This document shows, piece after piece, positions 8,579 through 16,757 of a DNA stretch of 16,757 nt. The DNA comes from Castellaniella sp035707805 (GTDB lineage Bacteria; Pseudomonadota; Gammaproteobacteria; Burkholderiales; Burkholderiaceae_B). Every line of letters begins with the position of its first letter. Position 1 is the first letter of the stretch. The translations under genes and the position numbers were made by a program. Where the stretch lies: contig DASSTS010000038.1 in NCBI GenBank assembly GCA_035707805.1, positions 1-16,757 on the forward strand, written 5' to 3'. The notes under the pieces were generated by a model. It was given only the letters and a program-made list of their open reading frames with translations. It had not been told where the DNA came from and did no database searches.

Positions 8579-9025
8579 ATGAAAATACTGGTGCTGCATG
8601 GGATCAACCTCAACATGTTCGGCAAGCGCGACCCGAAACAGTACGGCACGGTCACCCTGGATCAGATCAACGGCCGCCTGGAAACGCTGGCGGACGAACT
8701 CGGCGCCGAACTGGAGTGCTACCAGAGCAACTGCGAAGGCGCCCTGTGCGACCGCATCCACCAGGCGCATGCCGACGGCACGCAGGCCGTCCTGATCAAT
8801 GCCGGCGCCTGGACGCACTACAGCTACGGGATCCGGGACGCGCTCGCGATCCTCGAGGTGCCCGTCATCGAGGTCCACATGTCGAACATCCACGCCCGCG
8901 AGGCGTTCCGGCACACCTCCGTCATCGCCGAGGTCTGCCGGGGCCAGATCGCCGGGTTCGGCGCCGACAGCTACCTGCTGGCCCTGCGCGCCGCCGTCTC
9001 GGCGGTCCAGGCCCAGGCCCGTTGA
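8579..9025 (+). CDS. aroQ: Type II 3-dehydroquinate dehydratase, divergent copy
   Basis: The 148-aa product is predicted to interconvert 3-dehydroquinate and 3-dehydroshikimate as a dodecameric cytoplasmic enzyme. Catalytic residues of the family are present: Arg17 and Tyr22 in GKRDPKQYG, Asn74 and His80 in LINAGAWTH, His100 in EVHMSN, Arg107 in IHARE and Arg111 in FRH. Several normally invariant neighbours are changed: GPNLN is GINLN (8-12), SNHEG is SNCEG (50-54) and NPGAxTH is NAGAWTH (74-80). This suggests a paralogue specialised for catabolism; the biosynthetic enzyme should be encoded elsewhere. The ATG at 8579 has an AAGGAA ribosome binding site; the frame is open upstream but has no family sequence there. 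It lies between the TRAP genes and the TetR gene. Confidence 0.92.
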   Translation: MKILVLHGINLNMFGKRDPKQYGTVTLDQINGRLETLADELGAELECYQSNCEGALCDRIHQAHADGTQAVLINAGAWTHYSYGIRDALAILEVPVIEVHMSNIHAREAFRHTSVIAEVCRGQIAGFGADSYLLALRAAVSAVQAQAR

Positions 9026-9036
9026 GGCGGTCCGCC

Positions 9037-9678
9037 ATGACGAAGAACCCGCCCCCCGGCGCCCGCAGCAACGACGCCGCCGCGACCCGCAGGAATATTC
9101 TCGAGGTCGCCATCCGCGAGTTCGCCCACAAGGGCCTGGCCGGCGCGCGCATCGACGAAATCGCCGAGCAGACCTCCGCCAGCAAGCGGATGATCTACTA
9201 CTACTTCAAGAGCAAGCAGGCGCTGTACCTGGCGGCGCTGGAAGAGTCGTACCACAACATCCGCGAGATCGAGAGCGGACTGCACCTGGAGGCGCTGCCG
9301 CCCGACGAGGCCATGCGCACCCTGGTGGGATTCACCTTTGACTACCAGTCGCACAATCCGGATTTCGTGCGCCTGGTCATGAACGAGAACATGCACTACG
9401 GCCGCTACCTGGCGCAGTCCACGATGATCAAGGACCTGAACATCCCCGTCATCAACAGCATCCGCGACATCTATTCGCGCGGCTGCGAGCAGGGGCTGTT
9501 CCGCACCGGCCTGGACCCGATCGACCTGCACGCCTCCATCAGCGCGCTGTGCTTCTTCAACGTGTCGAACCAGCACACGTTCTCGCTGATCTTCCGGCGC
9601 AACGTCATGGACCCCGAGGTCTACGCCCGGCGCCGCGCCAGCGTCATCGACACGATCCTGAGATCCATGCTGGCATAG
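9037..9678 (+). CDS. TetR-family transcriptional repressor of the module
   Basis: The 213-aa product has an N-terminal TetR helix-turn-helix: TRRNILEVAIREFAHKGL (17-34), then IDEIAEQTSASKRMIYYYF (39-57) with the usual YYYFKSK signature. The C-terminal two thirds is helical and resembles the RutR-like subfamily (NPDFVRLVMNEN, GCEQGLFRTGLDPIDLHASI). The start at 9037 is 11 nt after the aroQ stop, so it is the last gene of the operon that begins at 4711. The most economical model is autoregulation through the palindrome at 4748 and control of the TIM-barrel gene through the one at 9736, relieved by a pathway ligand. Neither the ligand nor the operator can be proven from sequence. The known regulators of quinate/shikimate genes that I can recall are mostly LysR- or IclR-type, so a TetR-type one is noteworthy. 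Confidence 0.92.
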   Translation: MTKNPPPGARSNDAAATRRNILEVAIREFAHKGLAGARIDEIAEQTSASKRMIYYYFKSKQALYLAALEESYHNIREIESGLHLEALPPDEAMRTLVGFTFDYQSHNPDFVRLVMNENMHYGRYLAQSTMIKDLNIPVINSIRDIYSRGCEQGLFRTGLDPIDLHASISALCFFNVSNQHTFSLIFRRNVMDPEVYARRRASVIDTILRSMLA

Positions 9679-9735
9679 CGCGGCAAGGCGCCGGCCCGCC
9701 GGCTGCCGACGCAATATCCCGGCATCGCGCCGTCT

Positions 9736-9759
9736 TATGTACTATCTTGTCCGTACATA
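9736..9759. promoter_or_regulatory. Operator 2: interrupted palindrome upstream of the TIM-barrel gene
   Basis: TATGTAC (9736-9742) and GTACATA (9753-9759) form a perfect 7-bp inverted repeat around a 10-bp spacer. The left half, ATGTACTA, is identical to the left half of the operator at 4748, while the spacing between the ATGTAC and GTACAT arms is 10 instead of 6 bp. TACTAT (9740-9745) inside it could serve as a -10, but no good -35 is seen, so the promoter is weak or activator-dependent. It lies 37 bp before the start codon at 9796. Confidence 0.5.
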
Positions 9760-9795
9760 TCCTGCGCCGGTGCCTTCACTGTAGGAGGACTTTCC

Positions 9796-10605
9796 ATGCA
9801 ACGCCACTACTCCCTGGCACAACTGACCACGCTGTCGCTGGCGCCGCCCGCCATGATCGAGACGGCGGCGCGCGCCGGATACGAGGGCTGCGGGCTGCGG
9901 CTGCTGCCGTTCACGCCCGATGGCGTCGCCTACGATCTCATGGCTGACGCGCCGCTGTTGCGCGAGACCCTGGCGGCCCAGCGCGACACCGGCGTGCGCG
10001 TGGGCGACCTGGAGATCATCCGCCTGAACGAGCGATTCGACGTCGCGGCCTACGGAGCGTTCTTCGAGGTCGCGCAGCGCCTGGGCGCCGAGAACGTCCT
10101 GGTGGCCGGCGAGGATCCCGACGAAGGCCGTCTGACGGAGTCGTTCGCGCGCCTGTGCGAGGCCGCCGGGTCCCATGGCCTGACGGTGGACATGGAATTC
10201 ATGCCCTGGCTGGCGGTGGACCGCCTGTCGCGCGCGCGCCGGGTGATCGAGGCCGCGGGCCGGGACAACGGCGGCGTCCTGATCGATCCGCTGCATTTCG
10301 CGCGATCCGCCAGCACGCTGGAAGAACTGGCCGAGCTGCCGGGCGCCCGGGTCCACTACGCGCAGATCTGCGATGCGCCGGCCGGCATCCCCGCCACCAC
10401 GGCCGAGATGATCCACACCTCGCGCTGCGCCAGGCTGCTGCCGGGCGAGGGCGACATCGCATTAGGGGAAATCTTCGCGCGCCTGCCGCGGGACATCCCG
10501 ATCAGCATCGAGATTCCCAACGACGCCCGGCTGGCCGAGATGGGCCCGGAGGCCTGGGCGCGGCGCTGCCTGGAGGCGTCGAAACGGTTCTTCGACGCGG
10601 GGTGA
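9796..10605 (+). CDS. TIM-barrel sugar-phosphate isomerase-like protein; candidate 3-dehydroshikimate dehydratase
   Basis: The 269-aa product belongs to the xylose-isomerase-like TIM-barrel family. A complete metal-binding set is visible in the order expected for bacterial 3-dehydroshikimate dehydratases of the QsuB/QuiC1 type: Glu134 (VDMEFMPW), Asp164 and His167 (LIDPLH), Gln190 (HYAQICDAP) and Glu239 (SIEIPND), with the PGEGDIAL block at 216-223. Such enzymes dehydrate 3-dehydroshikimate to protocatechuate. Here the C-terminal HPPD-like domain is missing; a stand-alone HPPD-like protein is encoded at 3708. The ribosome binding site AGGAGG lies 7 nt before the ATG. The gene has its own operator at 9736 and is convergent with aroE. 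Alternatives are an inositol or hydroxypyruvate isomerase-type enzyme; the pathway context favours the dehydratase. Confidence 0.6.
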   Translation: MQRHYSLAQLTTLSLAPPAMIETAARAGYEGCGLRLLPFTPDGVAYDLMADAPLLRETLAAQRDTGVRVGDLEIIRLNERFDVAAYGAFFEVAQRLGAENVLVAGEDPDEGRLTESFARLCEAAGSHGLTVDMEFMPWLAVDRLSRARRVIEAAGRDNGGVLIDPLHFARSASTLEELAELPGARVHYAQICDAPAGIPATTAEMIHTSRCARLLPGEGDIALGEIFARLPRDIPISIEIPNDARLAEMGPEAWARRCLEASKRFFDAG

Positions 10606-10621
10606 GGCCGCAAGGACGCAG

Positions 10622-10654
10622 GCCGGCCTGATCACCCCGCGCAAGACGGCCGGC
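10622..10654. other. Inverted repeat between convergent genes
   Basis: GCCGGCC (10622-10628) and GGCCGGC (10648-10654) are perfect complements around a 19-nt loop. They fill most of the 49-bp gap between the TIM-barrel gene and aroE, which are transcribed toward each other. No T-run is present on either strand, so a terminator role is only a possibility. Confidence 0.3.
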
Positions 10655-11476
10655 TCAGCCGGGCTGGCGCAGGAGATCGTCCAGCACCGGTTGCACGGCG
10701 GGCGCGGCGCCGCGCCAGATCCGGAAAGACTCGGCCGCCTGGCCCACCAGCATGCCCAGTCCGTCGACGACGCGCGATGCGCCCTGGCGGCGGGCCTCGG
10801 CCATGAAGACCGTATCGCCCTTGCCGTAGACCATTTCGTAGGCCAGCGCGCCGGGCGCGTACAGACCCTCGCCCAGGTCCAGCGCCTGCTCGCCCAGCCC
10901 CGTCGAGGTCGCATTGATCACGACGTCGAAGCCCCCCCCCGCCCCGGCCCGCAAGCCGCCGCCGGACACGGGATGGCTTCCCGCCCAGGGCGCGGCCAGG
11001 GCCTCGGCCTTGTCCGCGTTGCGATTGATGATCAGCAGCTGCGCGGGGCCGGCCTCGAGCAGGGGCAGCAACACGCCGCGCGCCGCGCCGCCGGCGCCCA
11101 CCAGCAGGACCTTGCGCCCCGCCAGGCGGACCCCGAGCCGGTCCTGGATGTCCTGGACCAGCCCGATCCCGTCGGTGTTGTCGCCCTCGATGCCGTCCGG
11201 ACGGAAGCTCAAGGTATTGACGGCCTGGGCGGCGCGCGCGCGATCGCTGAGCCGGTCCGACAGCGCCAGCGCCTGCAGCTTGAAAGGCGCGGTGACGTTC
11301 ATGCCCAGGCCGCCGGCGGCGGCAAAGGCGCGCACGGCCGCCTCGAAGTTGTCCTCGGCGGCCAGGATCGCCTCGTAGCTGAGATCGTGGCCGAGCTGCC
11401 GGGCGAATGCCGCGTGGATGAAGGGGGACTTGGACTGGGCAATCGGGTTGCCGATGACGGCATAGCGGTCGGTCAT
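10655..11476 (-). CDS. aroE: Shikimate 5-dehydrogenase, biosynthetic, NADP type
   Basis: The 273-aa product reduces 3-dehydroshikimate to shikimate in aromatic amino acid biosynthesis. Substrate residues: Ser15 and Ser17 in QSKSP, Lys66 in NVTAPFK, Asn87 in AVNT, Asp102 in DNTD. The cofactor site is GAGGAARG (127-134) followed by INRNADKA (150-157), the Asn-Arg NADP fingerprint. Family length is normal. The ATG at 11476 has only a weak ribosome binding site. It is transcribed in the same direction as rpoC but after the rpoC terminator, from a probable promoter at 11511-11538. It runs opposite in metabolic direction to the QsuD-like dehydrogenase at 4788, and the two are clearly distinct paralogues. 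A run of nine G (coding strand) lies in codons 179-182. Confidence 0.96.
   Translation of the reverse strand: MTDRYAVIGNPIAQSKSPFIHAAFARQLGHDLSYEAILAAEDNFEAAVRAFAAAGGLGMNVTAPFKLQALALSDRLSDRARAAQAVNTLSFRPDGIEGDNTDGIGLVQDIQDRLGVRLAGRKVLLVGAGGAARGVLLPLLEAGPAQLLIINRNADKAEALAAPWAGSHPVSGGGLRAGAGGGFDVVINATSTGLGEQALDLGEGLYAPGALAYEMVYGKGDTVFMAEARRQGASRVVDGLGMLVGQAAESFRIWRGAAPAVQPVLDDLLRQPG
10932..10940. repeat. Nine-base C/G homopolymer inside aroE
   Basis: Nine consecutive C on the plus strand (G on the coding strand) encode the end of Ala179 and Gly180-Gly182 of AroE, just before the FDVVINATSTG strand. A slip of one base would truncate or scramble the last third of the enzyme. Confidence 0.9.
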
Positions 11477-11510
11477 GGGGTCTCGTCGACGCGTCGGCGC
11501 AAAAGGCCCT

Positions 11511-11538
11511 AGCGTAGCAAATAAAAGGGCGCGGCAAA
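11511..11538 (-). promoter_or_regulatory. Possible aroE promoter
   Basis: On the minus strand TTTGCC (11538-11533) and TACGCT (11516-11511) are 16 bp apart, with TGC before the -10. The -35 box lies in the T-rich tail of the rpoC terminator. A start near 11504 would give a leader of about 28 nt. The match is moderate. Confidence 0.4.
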
Positions 11539-11571
11539 GAAAAACCGCCCCGGACGGATCCGGGGCGGTTT
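11536..11571 (-). terminator. Intrinsic terminator of the rpoBC operon
   Basis: A perfect 13-bp stem (AAACCGCCCCGGA at 11542-11554 with TCCGGGGCGGTTT at 11559-11571) and a CGGA loop is followed, in the direction of rpoC transcription, by a T-rich run (TTTTTCTTT including the stem base). It lies 45 bp beyond the rpoC stop. This is the clearest terminator in the window. Confidence 0.9.
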
Positions 11572-11615
11572 CAGGAAAGGCCTTGCGGCCGGCCGGCTGG
11601 CCGGACCGCGGAGGA

Positions 11616-16757
<5,142 letters not shown>

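Noticed and set aside
9686..9703. GC-rich self-complementary stretch (GCCGGC-CC-GCCGGC) after the TetR gene as terminator
   Set aside because: The loop would be only two bases at full stem length and no T-run follows; such stretches are common by chance at this GC content.
3330..11600. Mobile-element boundaries around the catabolic module
   Set aside because: No transposase, integrase, tRNA gene or flanking direct repeat was seen, and GC content and codon use look like the neighbouring housekeeping genes; recent insertion is not supported.

Overview
The window is about 66% GC and reads as chromosome of a betaproteobacterium, most likely Alcaligenaceae (Bordetella/Achromobacter-like). This rests on the sequence character of the housekeeping proteins (700-aa EF-G, 124-aa S12, 156-aa S7, 1419-aa RpoC whose catalytic and zinc residues keep Escherichia coli numbering through the first two thirds) and on the gene order. 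The genus is an inference; no search was run.

Layout. Positions 1-3583 hold the str operon on the minus strand: promoter, structured leader, rpsL, rpsG, fusA and the first 46 codons of tuf. Positions 11616-16757 hold the 3' end of rpoB and all of rpoC, also on the minus strand, closed by a strong intrinsic terminator. The biosynthetic aroE (10655-11476, minus) follows that terminator. Between these housekeeping blocks, on the plus strand, is a catabolic module of about 7 kb (3636-10605).

The module contains: a stand-alone protein related to 4-hydroxyphenylpyruvate dioxygenase (HPPD) that appears to have lost its metal-binding histidines (3708-4589); an AroE-family quinate/shikimate dehydrogenase with an NAD-type fingerprint (4788-5672); a three-part TRAP transporter, dctQ-dctM-dctP (5656-8496); a type II 3-dehydroquinate dehydratase (8579-9025); a TetR-family repressor (9037-9678); and, after its own operator, a metal-binding TIM-barrel protein with the residue layout of bacterial 3-dehydroshikimate dehydratases (9796-10605).

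Together these supply a complete candidate route: quinate or shikimate is captured by DctP, imported by DctQM, oxidised to 3-dehydroquinate or 3-dehydroshikimate, dehydrated by AroQ where needed, and converted to protocatechuate by the TIM-barrel protein. The protocatechuate would enter a ring-cleavage pathway encoded elsewhere. The enzymatic logic parallels the Qsu/Qui systems, but here the uptake system is TRAP-type, the local regulator is TetR-type, and the two domains usually fused in QsuB/QuiC1 (TIM barrel plus HPPD-like domain) are two separate genes at opposite ends of the module. Matching ATGTAC/GTACAT inverted repeats lie at the transcription start of the main operon and just upstream of the TIM-barrel gene, which predicts a small TetR-controlled regulon. 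A different palindrome (TAACCA-AA-TGGTTA) controls the HPPD-like gene.
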